64,000 nucleotides of DNA from Fagopyrum homotropicum (lineage: Eukaryota; Streptophyta; Magnoliopsida; Caryophyllales; Polygonaceae), in assembly GCA_033239125.1 (NCBI GenBank), contig BSWB01000003.1, forward strand, positions 109,078,320 to 109,142,319, read 5' to 3'. A model generated the notes under the pieces. The model had not been told where the DNA came from, ran no database searches, and saw nothing but the letters and a program-made list of their open reading frames with translations. The position numbers and the translations under genes are program-made. This document shows positions 23,863-36,302 of the stretch, piece after piece. Position 1 is the first letter of the stretch, and every line of letters begins with the position of its first letter.

Positions 23863-24192
23863 TGATAACACGATTTATGACTTAGGTTTAGGTAAACATT
23901 TAGATAGTTTTTCCGCTCATTCATGCATGGTTTAGCACTAGTTCACGACGTTTGCACTCAATTCACGTATTTTGTCGAGATAGACGTCTACACGGACTTT
24001 TACATTGCTTTGTAGGTATTTTGGGAGATTTAGGAGCTTAATCGATACATTTGAGGATCGTTCCTCAAGATGACACACCTTCGGACTCATTAGGATGCAA
24101 TTTAGGAGCTAAGGAAGACACTTGGGACCTTGTTGGTGCATGCCATGCACCAAATCGTGACTTATACATCCAAAACAAGCTGAGGCACCAAA

Positions 24193-24246
24193 ACCACGGC
24201 CATTGGGACTTCCACGGGTGTGGTTTTGGCCGTGGTTTTTGCCAGA
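24193..24246. repeat. Palindromic motif array in the upstream part of the first B LTR
   Basis: AAAACCACGGCCATTGGGA, CCACGGGTGTGG and TTTTGGCCGTGGTTTTTG are in sequence. The outer pieces AAAACCACGGCC and GGCCGTGGTTTT are exact reverse complements, giving one hairpin of about 54 bp. The copy in the middle LTR lies at about 33205-33258. Confidence 0.82.
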
Positions 24247-24799
24247 CGGTTGTGACAGCTGTCCCACGATCTTCATGGCCGACTCTTACAAATTTGTAGG
24301 ATAAATAGGTGGTCCTGCAAGGCTGTTAGGGACATCTCCCATCACTCCATACTCACAACCACATTCTCAACAAGAAGATTCTCTCATTGGAGCATTGGAT
24401 TGGAGACCATTGGAGGAGAAGAAAAGCTCCATTGAAGAAGAAGAGAAGAGCACTACACCATAGTCTTTGATAGATTTTTAGAAGTGAATTCTATCGGAAT
24501 CGTTTTCTAGGGTTGTAAGAACCGATTAAACCTTCTTTTGAAGGATTGTGAGTCTTTCTAAATCTCGAATTCAGATTTGTTTTCTTTGATTCACTTGTTT
24601 ATCTCTTTCTCTTCATTATCTTACAAATGGATGCCATGATTTTATGTTTGATGATTTCGATTGTGATGATGAATGTTGTTGGCTAGATAGATGCGATTCT
24701 AGGGTAAGGAAAGGAAGGTTATGGCTGGACTATGATAGGATGGACTTAGATTTGCCTTTGGATGATTCGTTTATTTGAACAGAGCCATTGTTAGATTCC

Positions 24800-24858
24800 A
24801 CGGTTTGTTCTTGCCAGTCCACGGCCGTGGAAGGGATGAACAGCCCGTGGTTCTGCCT
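24800..24858. repeat. Palindromic module in the 3' half of the first B LTR
   Basis: TTCCACGGTTTGTTCTTG, CCACGGCCGTGG (24819-24830) and GAACAGCCCGTGG. It sits in the position of the A module at 9108-9175. The copy in the middle LTR has its core at 33835-33846. Confidence 0.82.
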
Positions 24859-24972
24859 GATCCGTTTGATTTGATGAGTCTAAGTTCTATAATGTTAAAA
24901 TGTTGAAATCTTAGTGTTTGTTGAGCTAAATCTATCCTAGGGTAACCTAGTGTTAGTAATTAAGTGTTAGAA

Positions 24973-25234
24973 GAGACCTACCCGGTGATTCTTGCTCTTA
25001 GATATCGAAGATGACAAACTATAGGTAGTAGTGAGCCTCATAAGCCGCTATTGGACTAAGTGTGATAGGATGGTTGTTTAGGACTTGCCCTTCCGAGACT
25101 TACCCGGTGAGGATTGGTTAGATCCCTAGGTGACAATCCGGTTTGTGTAGAATTCCTATCCTTAGGCTCTTTGAGACTTACCCGGTGATAAGACCTTAGG
25201 AACGGACTAGTGGACCATGAGACCTACCCGGTGA
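24973..25234 (+). repeat. Four spaced copies of GAGACYTACCCGGTGA
   Basis: Copies start at 24973, 25095, 25173 and 25219 in the 3' half of the B LTR, and recur at about 33990-34250 in the middle LTR. E has GAGACTCAACATCCT twice, and A and C have related words, at comparable places. Confidence 0.8.
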
Positions 25235-25703
25235 TTGATCCCAATCTAGAAACACTTACTCCCAACATACCGTAGTGATCCAAGGAATGATTAGATAGCT
25301 TGAGTCCTATGCCATAACCGGAATTTCCAACCCCTTGAATCGACTTTTCTCTCGTAATTATAAACCTCGTGTTTGCTTGTTTGTTTGAGTTGATTTGCTA
25401 GATTGTTAGTTTGTTTTGCCATCTCATATGATTTGTGATCTTTGATTGATCACCACACAAAACCAACCCAAAAATATTGAGATTTTCATTTGATTGTTCC
25501 TTTCATCTTTTCTTAGTCTAGACCGTCACTATCCTTAGTCACTAATTGAATCAATCTCACCTCAGTCTTTGTGTTCGACCTCGGAATACTATCCCTACTA
25601 CAAACGTCCCGTACACTGCGGGTTCGCTAGGAGTTAGGAGAAATATAACGAGTTATAAATTTAAGGCTTTTTGCGTGCACACATCCTAAGCGTAACAAGT
25701 TTT

Positions 25704-25721
25704 TGGCGCCGTTGCCGGGGA
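25704..25721 (+). promoter_or_regulatory. Primer-binding site of the first B unit
   Basis: TGGCGCCGTTGCCGGGGA follows the LTR end after AGTTTT. It is complementary to the 3' end of tRNA-Asp, the primer typical of Athila and related lineages. Confidence 0.85.
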
Positions 25722-25837
25722 CTAGGTTAAGATTGAGTCATTGTTTGTGATTGTTTATAGTGTAGGTCTTTCTTGTTGCTTTTGATCTCATTTGGTTTGT
25801 GTCTTTGCTTTTCAGGACATCTCTATTCTTTAGGTGT

Positions 25838-28800
25838 ATGCAAAGATCTCGTGGCAAGGATTTAGCTCCATTCGATCCCGAACCGGAGAAAACCCTTAGA
25901 TCTAGATCCAAGAGCATTCGAAAAGGGAAAGAGATGGCTGGAAGAGATCTCCAAGCTGAGTTAGATGAAGCTTTAGAGCAAATTAGGATAAGGGATGAAG
26001 CCTTGGAGAATGAAAGGAGACTTGCCAATGAGAGGCAAGAAGCAACTAGGAGGGAGATTGAAGAGATTAGGCAAGCCCTTGTCCAAGTTGAGCTTAATCG
26101 TCAACAACCTCCTCCTCCACCGGTAATATAACCGCAGCCGGCGGTTAACATTCGGGTTGTGCCCATTGCTATTGAAGAGCCACAAACGTTAGGGCGACGT
26201 ATGGATCCGGCACAAAGAGCACACCGTCCGGGTGTGAACTTAGGAGATCCCGCAACCCATAACTACGAGCTCCACCCTCAAGTTCTACAAATGATCCGGC
26301 AAAGTCAATTTGGAGGGATGGAAGGAGAGTCTCCTCATCAACACTTGATGAACTATGAGATCTTGATGGAGACTCTAACACCGCCTAGATTGGAGAGCAA
26401 CAACCATAAGCTTAGGGCTTTCTCCTTCTCACTTAAGGATAAAGCCTTGGCTTGGTATCAATCTATTCCACAAGGGCGAGTGAGTACTTGGGAGGAGATG
26501 ACAACCGAGTTTTTGACTAAGTTCTTCCCACCTTCCAAGACTACCGAGTTAAGAGGGAAGATAAATGCCTTCGTGATGAAGGATAGAGAAAGCTTGTTCA
26601 AGTCTTGGGAGAGGTTCAAAGACCTTCTCCTAGAATGTCCACAACTATCAAGGCCCAAGGCCCAAGGAACTTCAACAACAACCGGCAATTCAACAATTAC
26701 CGGCCTAACCACAACCATCCCGGGTTTTCCTATTCTAACCCGGATGGAGCCTTGAACTCTCCCGCTTCCACAAGCGCAGCTCCACCACCAAAAGCTTCAC
26801 AAGAACCTCCACCCGGATTTACTCAACCTCCAAAAGATAGAACATAAATGATGTTTGAGCAATTGCTTGGAAGGTTGAGTGGTCTTGAGAGCACGGTGAC
26901 TTCTATCTCCAAGGCTCAAAAGGTCTTGGAAGCACAAGTGTTCCAAAAGGCGGGTGAAGCCCATAGAGATCCGGGAAAGCTTCCCGGAAGAACCGAAGAC
27001 AACCCAAGAGGCCAAGTGTTGGCCATCACAACAAGGAGTGGGTTGAACATGAAGGATCCCTTGCCCAAGGAGAATGCTAAGGGAAAGCAAGTGGTGATAG
27101 AGGAAGAAATATTGCAAGAAGATGGAGGCAAGAGCAAGGATGTTGAGCCAACATATGTGGCACCGCCTCTATACAAGCCGCAACTACCATTCCCACAATT
27201 TCGAGCAAGGGCTCGTTTGGACAAACACTTTGGTAAATTCCTTGAACTTATGTCTAAATTGCATATTAACATTCCGTTCATGGATGCTATTCTAGGTATG
27301 CCGGCATATGGCAAGTTCTTGAAGGAAATACTCTCCAACAAGAGGAAGTTGAAGGAGTATGGAGAAGTGAGGATGACAAAGAGGTCCTCGGAGTTAATTC
27401 AAACGATGAAAGAGGAGATGCCTCCTAAGCTAAGAGATCCCGGTTCCTTTTGTGTGCCAATTGGAGTGGAAGAAGTGAAATATGAAGCCCTATGTGATCT
27501 TGGGGCAAGTGTAAGCATCATTCCGCTTGCACTTTGCAACAAGGTTGGGCTAGGAGAGCCAAAGCCGGTCAAGATGTCCCTCTACATGGCGGACCGTTCT
27601 ATCACTCACCCGGTTGGAATATTGGAAGACATACCGGTGCAACTCGGGAAGTTCTATGTGGCGATTGATTTTGTTGTCTTGGACATCCCGGCAGACTATC
27701 CGGTTCCCATCATCTTAGGGAGACCTTTCTTGGCTACATCCGGATGCTTGGTGGATTGTAAGAATGGAATTCTCTCCTTCAACATTGGAGAAGAGAATAT
27801 CAAGTTCAAACTATCCACAATGATGAAAGGGCCAACCCTTGATGAAGATGCATTCAACATTGTCGAGCAAGAGGAGTCTAGAGAAGTTGTGAGCTCGATC
27901 TTGATCAAAGACCACTTGGAGAAGGTTCTTAGTTTAAGTTTGATGGAAGAAGGTGTTGAGGAGGCTTGCAATGAAGAGATCAAGGCCTTGGAAGCATTAG
28001 AAAAGGAGACAAGAGCTGAATTTGAAGTCCACGAGAGTATGCTGAATTCCTGTAGGAACCACGGTCAGGTGGGGACTTCCACGGCCGTGGAACTCTCTGG
28101 AATGCTCCGAAGAGCAAGCTTTGCAAGAACCACGGCCGTGGATGTGCCAGAGTCCGTGGATTTGCCCGTGGTTTCCCCAGAAACAGCCTTTGTTGTTGAT
28201 CAAGCTTCAAGGAGCCTTGGAGAGCCTTCACTCGTTTTAGATTCATCTCAACCAACGTTATTTGGATCATCTCCACTCAATAAAGGTCCTCCTAAACTTG
28301 AACTCAAACCCCTCCCTTCTCATTTAAAGTATGATTTCCTTGGTTCAAATTCTACTTATCCGGTGATTGTGAATGCATCTTTGAATGATGATGAGCTTAA
28401 TAGATTGTTGAATAAATTGAAATTGCATAGAAAGGCAATAGGATACACCATTGATGACCTTGTTGGCATTAAGCCCTCTTTGTGCATGCATAAGATATTG
28501 ATGGAAGATGACCATAAACCCTCTATTGAACATCAAAGAAGATTAAATCCTATAATGAAAGAGGTAGTCAAGAAAGAGATCATTAAGTTGCTAGATGCGG
28601 GAATAATCTACCCTATATCGGATAGTAAGTGGGTTAGTCCCGTGCATGTGGTTCCTAAGAAGGGTGAGATGACCGTAGTAACCAATGAGAATAATGAATT
28701 AATCCCAACTAGAACGGTTACGGGGTGGAGGATGTGCATTGACTATAGGAAATTGAACATGGCCTCTAGGAAAGATCACTTCCCTCTTCCTTTCATTGAC

Positions 28801-31209
28801 CAAATGCTAGAGAGATTAGCTCAACATTCCCATTTTTGTTATCTAGATGGCTATAGTGGATTCTTCCAAATCCCTATTCACCCCGATGACCAAGAGAAAA
28901 CCACATTCACATGTCCTTGGGGTACATTTGCATATAGGAGAATGCCATTTGGGTTGTGTAATGCACCCGCCACCTTTCGAAGGTGTATGCTGGATATCTT
29001 TTCTGAGTACATTGAGAATATCATGAAAGAGTTTATGGATGATTTTTCTGTTTATGGATCTTCCTTTGATGATTGCTTAGCTAACTTGTCTCTAGTGCTA
29101 AAAAGATGTGAGGAGACAAATCTTGTCTTAAATTGGGAAAAATGCCACTTCATGGTAAGTGAAGGTATTGTGTTGGAATACTTGGTGTCTAACCGTGGCA
29201 TTGAGGTTGATAGAGCCAAGATAGAAACCATATAGAAGTTGCCACCACCTACCTCGGTGAAAGGGGTAAGGAGCTTTCTAGGGCATGCCGGTTTTTACCG
29301 GAGATTTATTAAAGATTTCTCTAAGATTTCTAAGCCTCTTACTAAACTACTAATGAAAGATGTTGAGTTTGTTTTCTCCAAGGATTGCCTTGAAGCTTTT
29401 TGTAGGTTGTAGAATGCCTTGATCTCCGCACCTATCATGCAATCTCCGGATTGGAGTTTACCGTTTGAGATCATGTGTGACGCGAGTGATGTAGCCGTTG
29501 GGGCTGTTTTGGGACAACAGAAGGATGGGCGCACACATGCCATCTATTATGCTAGCAAGACGCTAGATGATGCCCAACTTAACTATGCCACAACCGAGAA
29601 AGAGTTGCTAGCGGTAGTGTATGCCTTTGAGAAGTTCCGGTCATATCTTGTTGGGGCAAAGGTCATAGTGTATATGGATCATGCTGCGATCCATTATCTC
29701 CTTACAAAGAAGGATGTCAAACCTAGGTTGATTCGGTGGATTCTTCTTCTTCAAGAGTTTGATTTGGAAATCCGGGATAAGAAGGGGTCCGAAAACTCTG
29801 TGGCAGATCACCTTAGTAGACTCCCACCATTGGAGCTCGAGAAAGATGACATCCCGATTGATGACTCATTCCGGGATGAGCAATTGCAAATGGTGGAGGA
29901 ATGCTTGTTTCAAGTGTCAAGGGGTAATGAGCCATGGTATGCCGACATTGTGAACTATCTTGTGTGCGAGGAAGTGCCACCCGGTTTGTCATATGCCCAA
30001 AGGAAGAAGTTCTTCAAGGATGTGAGACATTACTATTGGAGTGAGCCGCTTTTGTTCAAGAGAGGGCCGGATGGAGTCTTTAGGAGATGCATACCGGAGG
30101 ATGAGGTGGAGAGTGTGACCCACCATTGTCACTCCTTTCCTTGTGGAGGGCATGCTAGCTCACACAAGACATGTGCTAAGGTGTTGCAATCGGGTTTCTT
30201 TTGGCCAAGTTTGTTCAAGGATGTGCAGAATTTTGTGGTAGCTTGTGATGCTTGCCAAAGGACGGGCAATATCTCAAGGAGGAATGAGATGCCCTTGAAC
30301 AACATACAAGAGGTGGAGATATTCGATGTGTGGGGTGTGGACTTCATGGGACCATTCCCCTCTTTATGTGGCAACCTCTACATCCTATTGGCGGTGGACT
30401 ATGTTTCAAGATGGGTGGAAGGAATCGCCTCTCCCACAAATGATGCCAAGGTGGTGGTGCGGTTCTTCAACCGAGTGATCTTCCCTAGGTTTGGAACACC
30501 AAGGGTGATCATAAGTGATGGAGGGAAGCACTTCACTAATAGGAACTTTGGGGCACTTTTGGCTAAGTATGGGGTAACTCATAAGGTGGCAACACCTTAC
30601 CATCCCCAAATTAGTGGCCAAGTGGAGATCTCCAACCGGGAGATAAAGGCAATTCTTGAGAAGACGGTTTCTAGGACAAGAAAAGATTGGGCTATGAAGC
30701 TCGATGATGCTTTGTGGGCCTATAGAACCGCTTTTAAAACACCAATTGGCACCACTCCTTACAAGCTAGTCTATGGCAAGTCTTGCCACCTTCCGGTAGA
30801 GATGGAGCATAGAGCATATTGGGCTATAAGGTGGTTGAATTTTCACCTCAAGGAGGCCGGAGAGAAGAGGTTGCTTGATATGAACGCCGTTGAGGAGATC
30901 CGGTTGGATGCATATGAAAACGCCCGGATCTACAAGGAGAGGACCAAGCGTTGGCATGACAAGCGGCTCATCCCGAAGGAGTTGAGTGAAGGAGACCTTG
31001 TCCTTCTCTTCAACTCAAGGCTGTGGCTCTTCCCCGGAAAGCTAAAGTCAAGATGGACGGGTCCTTATGTGGTGAAGAAGATCTTTCCCCATGGAGCGGT
31101 TGAGATAGGAGGGGAGCATTGTGGAGACTTTAAGGTGAATGGGCACCGGTTGAAGAAGTATATCCCGGGAGCTCCGGTGGACATGATTGCCCCACTTCAC
31201 CTTGAGTGA
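25838..31209 (+). pseudogene. B unit 1 gag-pol, one deletion and four stops
   Basis: Gag starts at ATG 25838 (MQRSRGKDLAPFDPEPEKTL) with a coiled-coil-like Glu/Arg-rich segment. A stop at 26129-26131 stands where unit 2 has CAA. The capsid-like block FSLKDKALAWYQSIP is intact. Near 26642 about 383 bp present in unit 2 (48955-49337) are deleted, shifting the frame. Stops follow at 26845-26847, 29233-29235 and 29410-29412. PR (CDLGASVSIIP), the motif-bearing linker, RT with FMDDFSVYG, RNase H (DASDVAVGAVLGQQK) and a full-length integrase frame (29419-31209; CHSFPCGGHASSHK, CDACQRTG, VDYVSRWVEG, ISDGGKHF, VEISNREIK) are recognisable. The first RNase H/IN stretch is open, but the whole is not. 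Confidence 0.9.
28048..28178. repeat. Palindromic motif array, PR-RT linker of B unit 1
   Basis: AACCACGGTCAGG, TTCCACGGCCGTGGAA (core 28079-28090), ACCACGGCCGTGGAT (core 28130-28141), GTCCGTGGAT and CCCGTGGTTT. The first core is read S-T-A-V-E and the second T-T-A-V-D. The unit 2 copy is at 50737-50867. Confidence 0.85.
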
Positions 31210-32876
31210 GACGCCCCCGAGTTTGGTCAAGCTAATGACCTTAAAGAAGCGCTTGATGGGAGGCAACCCATTGGTAACGTTTCCCTTTTTTTCGTTTTCG
31301 TTTTTGTTTTTGATTTTTCTGTTTTTGTGTGTTTGGTGTGCTTTGTGTGTGTGCTAGAGTCTTGGTAGCATGAAATCCTTGCATGGCATGTGGATGATGA
31401 TGATGAGTCCCTCATCAATTATGGGTGGAGCGGACGCGGAACTTGGACGGCTAGCGGTGCCTAGCGCGGGTCCCACGCCATGATGAACATTTAGAGCTCT
31501 CTACCATTGTTGATAGGATCATCCACCATCAATCCACTTGAGTAATCCCAAATACCGAAGCAAACCATTTTTACATTGTCAAAACCCTCTTTCACTCTTA
31601 TTTACTTGAATACCACATTGGGGACAATGTGTTTCTAAGTATGGGTGGGGTTCGCATTACATGATTAGCATCTAGGATAGTTTAATATTGTCACATGTTT
31701 TGCATTGTACATAAATATTTCGAAAAATCCAAAAAAATCAGAAAATTTTAAAAAGTTTTAGTGCTTCTAAGTTTGGGAATGACCCTTATGATGAAATTGT
31801 TGTGTGAATTGGCTATGGATGGCCTTGTGTGTTGAATCGATGAATGCATATGTGGACTTGAAGCACTTATCTTGAATCCCATGAATGGATTGTGATCATG
31901 ATGTTTGTCATGACTAGATTGAGTATTGAAAGTCGAAATTACATGCTAGTTCTTGCACATCATCTAGGAGTGATTAAGGCAATTCATTTTTCTCTACTTC
32001 TCATATTGATCATGTTGCTTGAGCACCTCAATTGATATAAATTTGACCTCTTTTGACCCATCCAAGAATAGGAGCATGCTAGTATGTTGATGTGTGTGAA
32101 AAGCAAGTGTGGGGTGAAGTTGTTGATGAAAGAATGTTATGAATGAAGTGCTGAATTTGTAGTGAAAGTGTAGACAAAAATATAGGTTTGGGGACGTTGG
32201 TTTAAATGACGAGTAACTCGGCACCATTCACATAATCGGGTGTTTGTGCCTTGCCAAAATCAAATAAACCGATAGTCCTAACGAGCTTTGGTATGTGTGC
32301 CCGGTGTGGATGCACCTCGAAAAATAAAAAAAGCCCGAGGACGGCTAATCACCAAGGTTTCGGCTTTTGTACACCAATGCCATTGTCTCAAAAATAAGTG
32401 AAAAAGAAAAAGAAAACAAAGAAAAGATGGAGAAAATATACACTTATGGTGAAGTTGATCAAAAATGAAATTGTGGAGTTAGTTCCTTTCCCGGATTAGC
32501 ATCACATAACCTAAAAATTCCCACCTAATCACAACATTTCTTGGCCTTTTATTCCCTAAGTCCTTTGTGACCTATTTGCATGTGTGTAAGACTTAGTGAT
32601 CTAGATTGAATATGCTCATGATCATCTTGACTTCTTCATTTTTACATTTCATGCATGCCTTCGAGTTAAGTATAATTGTCTTTCCGTGCCTTCATTTATT
32701 TGATGCATGATTGCTTGTCCATTGCCATGAGACATGACTATGAAGGTGATCCAATATCAGAAGCACAACTCCAAAAAATATTTTCGGTTTTTCATGCATG
32801 CATAAATCATGTCATCTCTTAGTCTATAGTTGGGGACTTGCTCGGGGACGAGCAAACCTTAAGTATGGGGTATTTT
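31210..32876 (+). other. 3' noncoding region of B unit 1
   Basis: There is no ORF3. It keeps the same landmarks as A and C: AAGTATGGGTGGGG (31637-31650), GTGCTTCTAAG, GATTAAGGCAATTC, the conserved box at 32183-32400 and a final AAGTATGGGGT (32861-32871) five bases before the LTR. Confidence 0.8.
32183..32400 (+). other. Conserved 3' noncoding box (B)
   Basis: GAGTAACTCGGCACCATTCA and GGGTGTTTGTGCCTTGCC are as in A and C. The hairpin formed by TCTC/GAGA in A is replaced here by CCTCG/CGAGG, a paired change suggesting that base pairing is kept. Confidence 0.6.
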
Positions 32877-34433
32877 TGATAACACAATTTATGACTTAGG
32901 TTTAGGTAAACATTTAGATAGTTTTTCCGCTCATTCATGCATGGTTTAGCACTAGTTCACGACGTTTGCACTCAATTCACGTATTTTGTCGAGATAGACG
33001 TCTACACGGACTTTTGCATTGCTTTGTAGGTATTTTGGGAGATTTAGGAGCTTAATAGATACATTTGAGGATCGTTTCTCAAGATGACACACCTTCGGAC
33101 TCAGTAGGATGCAAGTTAGGAGCTAAGGAAGACACTTGGGACCTTGTTGGTGCATGCCATGCACCAAATCGTGACTTATACATCCAAAACAAGCTGAGGC
33201 ACCAAAACCACGGCCACTGGGACTTCCACGGGCGTGGTTTTGGCCGTGGTTTTTGCTAGACGGTTGTGACAGCTGTCCCACGATCTTCATGGCCGACTCT
33301 TGCAAATTTGTAGGATAAATAGGTGGTCCTGCAAGGCTGTTAGGCACATCTCCCATCACTCCATACTCACTACCACATTCTCAACAAGAAGATTCTCTCA
33401 TTGGAGCATTGGATTGGAGACCATTGGAGGAGAAGAAAAGCTCCATTGAAGAAGAAGAGAAGAGCACTACACCATAGTCTTTGATAGATTTTTAGAAGTG
33501 AAGTCTATCGGAATCGTTTTCTAGGGTTGTAAGAACCGATTAAACCTTCTTTTGAAGGATTGTGAGTCTTTCTAAATCTCGAATTCAGATTTGTTTTCTT
33601 TGATTCACTTGTTTATCTCTTTCTCTTCATTATCTTACAAATGGATGCCATGATTTTATGTTTGATGATTTCGATTGTGATGATGAATGTTGTTGGCTAG
33701 ATAGATGCGATTTTAGGGTAAGGAAAGGAAGGTTATGGCTGGACTATGATAGGATGGACTTAGATTTACCTTTGGATGATTCGTTTATTTGAACAGAGCC
33801 ACTGTTAGATTCCACGGTTTGTTCTTGCCAGTCCACGGCCGTGGAAGGGGATGAACAGCCCGTGGTTCTGCCTGATCCGTTTGATTTGATGAGTCTAAGT
33901 TCTATAATGTTAAAATGTTGAAATCCTAGTGTTTGTTGAGCTAAATCTATCCTAGGGTAACCTAGTGTTAGTAATTAAGTGTAAGAAGAGACCTACCCGG
34001 TGATTCTTGCTCTTAGATATCGAAGATGACAAACTATAGGTAGTAGTGAGCCTCATAAGCCGCTATTGGACTATGTGTGCTAGGATGGTTGTTTAGGACT
34101 TGCCCTTCCGAGACTTACCCGGTGAGGATTGGTTAGATCCCTAGGTGACAATCCGGTTTGTGTAGAATTCCTATCCTTAGGCTCTTTGAGACTTACCCGG
34201 TGATAAGACCTTAGGAACGGACTAGTGGACCATGAGACCTACCCGGTGATTGATCACAATCTAGAAACACTTACTCCAAACATACCGTAGTGATCCAAGG
34301 AATGATTAGATAGCTTGAGTCCTATGCCATAACCGAAATTTCTAACCCCTAGAATCAACTTTTCTCTCTTAATTATAAACCTCGTGTTTGCTTGTTTGTT
34401 TGAGTTGATTTGCTAGATTGTTAGTTTGTTTTG
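32877..34433 (+). repeat. Middle LTR of B, first part (interrupted by C)
   Basis: It starts TGATAACACAATTTATGAC. It ends TTGTTTTG at the C insertion and continues CCATCTC at 47730. The uninterrupted order GTTTGTTTTGCCATCTC is seen in the first LTR at about 25410-25427. The combined length of 1836 bp equals the first LTR within one base. Motif modules lie at about 33205-33258 and 33815-33875. Confidence 0.93.
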
Positions 34434-34727
34434 TGTTAGCATGAAATATTGTGATATTTTAGGCACGCTTTCTAAACGTATTTGATTCATATTGATAGTC
34501 TTTGATTGAGCATCGTTGCATATGTGAGCTAGTATTGCCTATATTGTCGATATGGATATCTACACTAGCTTTATGTTGAAATATAGGTGATTGAGAGTCA
34601 TTTCCGAACGGAATCGAGCAAAGAAGAGTTGATTGAATATGTCCATGGATTGAGGGCATTATTAGGAGCAAATTGGAGTTCAACTTGAGTAATGCACGAG
34701 GCTAGGGAAGAATCACGTTCTTGCCCT

Positions 34728-34908
34728 AAACCACGCTCTAAAATACGGCCGTACTACAAACCACGTTTAGTTCTACGGCCGTGGAACCCTGCAAAGAGAG
34801 GCGTGATGCATTCCAGTAACTATTACGGTCGTGGAACATATGGTCCGAACCGTGACACAATCCACGCTCTAAATTACGGTCGTGGAATCTTCCACGACAG
34901 TGATCTTG
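34728..34908. repeat. Palindromic motif array, upstream region of the C 5' LTR
   Basis: CCACGCTCTAAAATACGGCC, TTCTACGGCCGTGGAA, TTACGGTCGTGGAA twice and TTCCACGACAGTGAT. The array ends about 70 bp before the TATA box. The 3' LTR copy (46248-46427) has TTCCACGGCCGTGGAA and CCACGACCGTGAT, the less decayed forms. Confidence 0.83.
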
Positions 34909-34980
34909 GCGATCTTTTTCGCCACATTTTGAAGCCACGATCTTTTGAAGATTGGGCCGGGCCGATATTTTATTTTGCCC

Positions 34981-34987
34981 TATAAAA
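34981..34987 (+). promoter_or_regulatory. TATA box of the C LTR promoter
   Basis: TATAAAA is followed by AGACGGACGAAGC. It is identical in the 3' LTR at 46502-46508. Its position about 550 bp into the LTR fits a U3/R boundary shortly downstream. Confidence 0.6.
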
Positions 34988-35559
34988 AGACGGACGAAGC
35001 AAGATTCCGTCATCTTCGCTTAGGGAATTTTGGCAATCCACGCTTCATCTCCGTTTAGAGAATTTCAACGCCGTTTAAGCCCTTGCTTGGAATCATTGAC
35101 ATCTCATTGGAGATCGAAGTTCGCATCTGGGATTTGCCCTAATCTCGCACTTTTGGTGGAGATTGCTGTTGAGATCTCCGGATTGGCGGAAGATCGAAGC
35201 TTTTGGAAGATTGTTGCAAGAAGATCTCTCTTCTTATTTAGGTTTGATTTGGAAAACGGATTGACATCCCGTTCTCCCTTCTTTCCTAAGATTGTGATTG
35301 TTTGCTTTATTCTGAATCCATTGACAATATTTGTTCTCGATTGTGACTTTGAGATTGGTTTGAAGATTATTGAAAGTTTTCGGAAGTTTTCATCTTTCTA
35401 TCTTTTAATCCTTGAATTGATATCAACATGACGGTTATTGGCTAAAAACCCTTAACAATTCTAAGGTGAAGGGTTTAGTTGTGGCTTAGATGATGATAGA
35501 TCGATCGTAAACAGATTAGACCCTGAGAGTTAGAGAGAATCGTCGACGAACCCTAAATC

Positions 35560-35612
35560 ACGGTTTGTTCTTGAGTTCCACGACCGTGGAATCTCAAGAT
35601 CCACCCGTAATT
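35560..35612. repeat. Palindromic module, 3' half of the C 5' LTR
   Basis: AATCACGGTTTGTTCTTGAG, TTCCACGACCGTGGAA, TCTCAAGATCCACCCGTAAT. The arms CTTGAG and CTCAAG, and ATCACGG with CCGTAAT, are complementary or nearly so. The 3' LTR copy is at 47080-47132. Confidence 0.83.
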
Positions 35613-36207
35613 TCCCTTAAGTTTACAAACCTGCTTTTACTTTAGTCCAAAGTTAAAGATTTGCTTTAACTTAGTTTAGACTTGTCTTTTCTAGGTGGTA
35701 GTGAAGCCTCAACAACCTCTACCTCGATTGTGAGTGTCATAACCATAATCGGCTAAGTTAGTCTTGATCCTTGGATTACAAGTTTGGGTATTTGACATTA
35801 ATTCTTGCTTTTAGAACCTTTCTATATTGAGCCTCAACAACCTGTATAGGAAGTGTCTTGTAGGTGAGTCATATAAGGTTTTTGGAACTTCACCGTACGA
35901 TTACCTTACATTAGCATACCTTTGCATATCTCAACTCTGTCTTTATATCATTAGTATATCTTGAATCGATTGCCACAGCTGGATACCTGGATCTTTAGGA
36001 TTGTTGTTTTCCCAATATTTGCAAAACTCTCATATTTACTCGCTTGATAATCTACAATTGAATTTGTTCCCACCCAAATCCCTGTGTTCGATACTCTGGA
36101 ATTCTTGCTTAACTACGTCGATCCGTACACTGCGGGTTCGCTTGCTTGATTCTAGTTTTATAAATTTAAAACTTATTTGCACACACCTCTAGGGGCGAAC
36201 AAGTTTT

Positions 36208-36225
36208 TGGCGCCGTTGCCGGAGA
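36208..36225 (+). promoter_or_regulatory. Primer-binding site of element C
   Basis: TGGCGCCGTTGCCGGAGA lies six bases after the LTR end. It is tRNA-Asp type, with a single change (GGAGA for GGGGA) relative to B. Confidence 0.85.
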
Positions 36226-36302
36226 TTTGGTTTCGGCCGAATTCGGTAGCCGGTTGTCAAGCTTGGGAGCTTGCTCTCATTATTTGATATTACTTTGAGT
36301 GC

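Larger units (their letters stand above)
23863..25697 (+). repeat. First LTR of B
   Basis: It starts TGATAACACGATTTATGAC and ends CGTAACA (1835 bp). GATAAATAGG near 24299 is a TATA-like candidate. Four copies of GAGACYTACCCGGTGA lie at 24973, 25095, 25173 and 25219. Two motif modules are present, at 24193-24246 and 24800-24858. It differs from the middle LTR at roughly 1.5 percent of sites by eye. Confidence 0.9.
34434..36201 (+). repeat. 5' LTR of element C
   Basis: TGTTAGCATGAAATATTG to GGCGAACA. A TATA box TATAAAA lies at 34981-34987, just after the upstream motif array. The 3' half contains a second motif module and repeated GCCTCAACAACCT words. Confidence 0.95.
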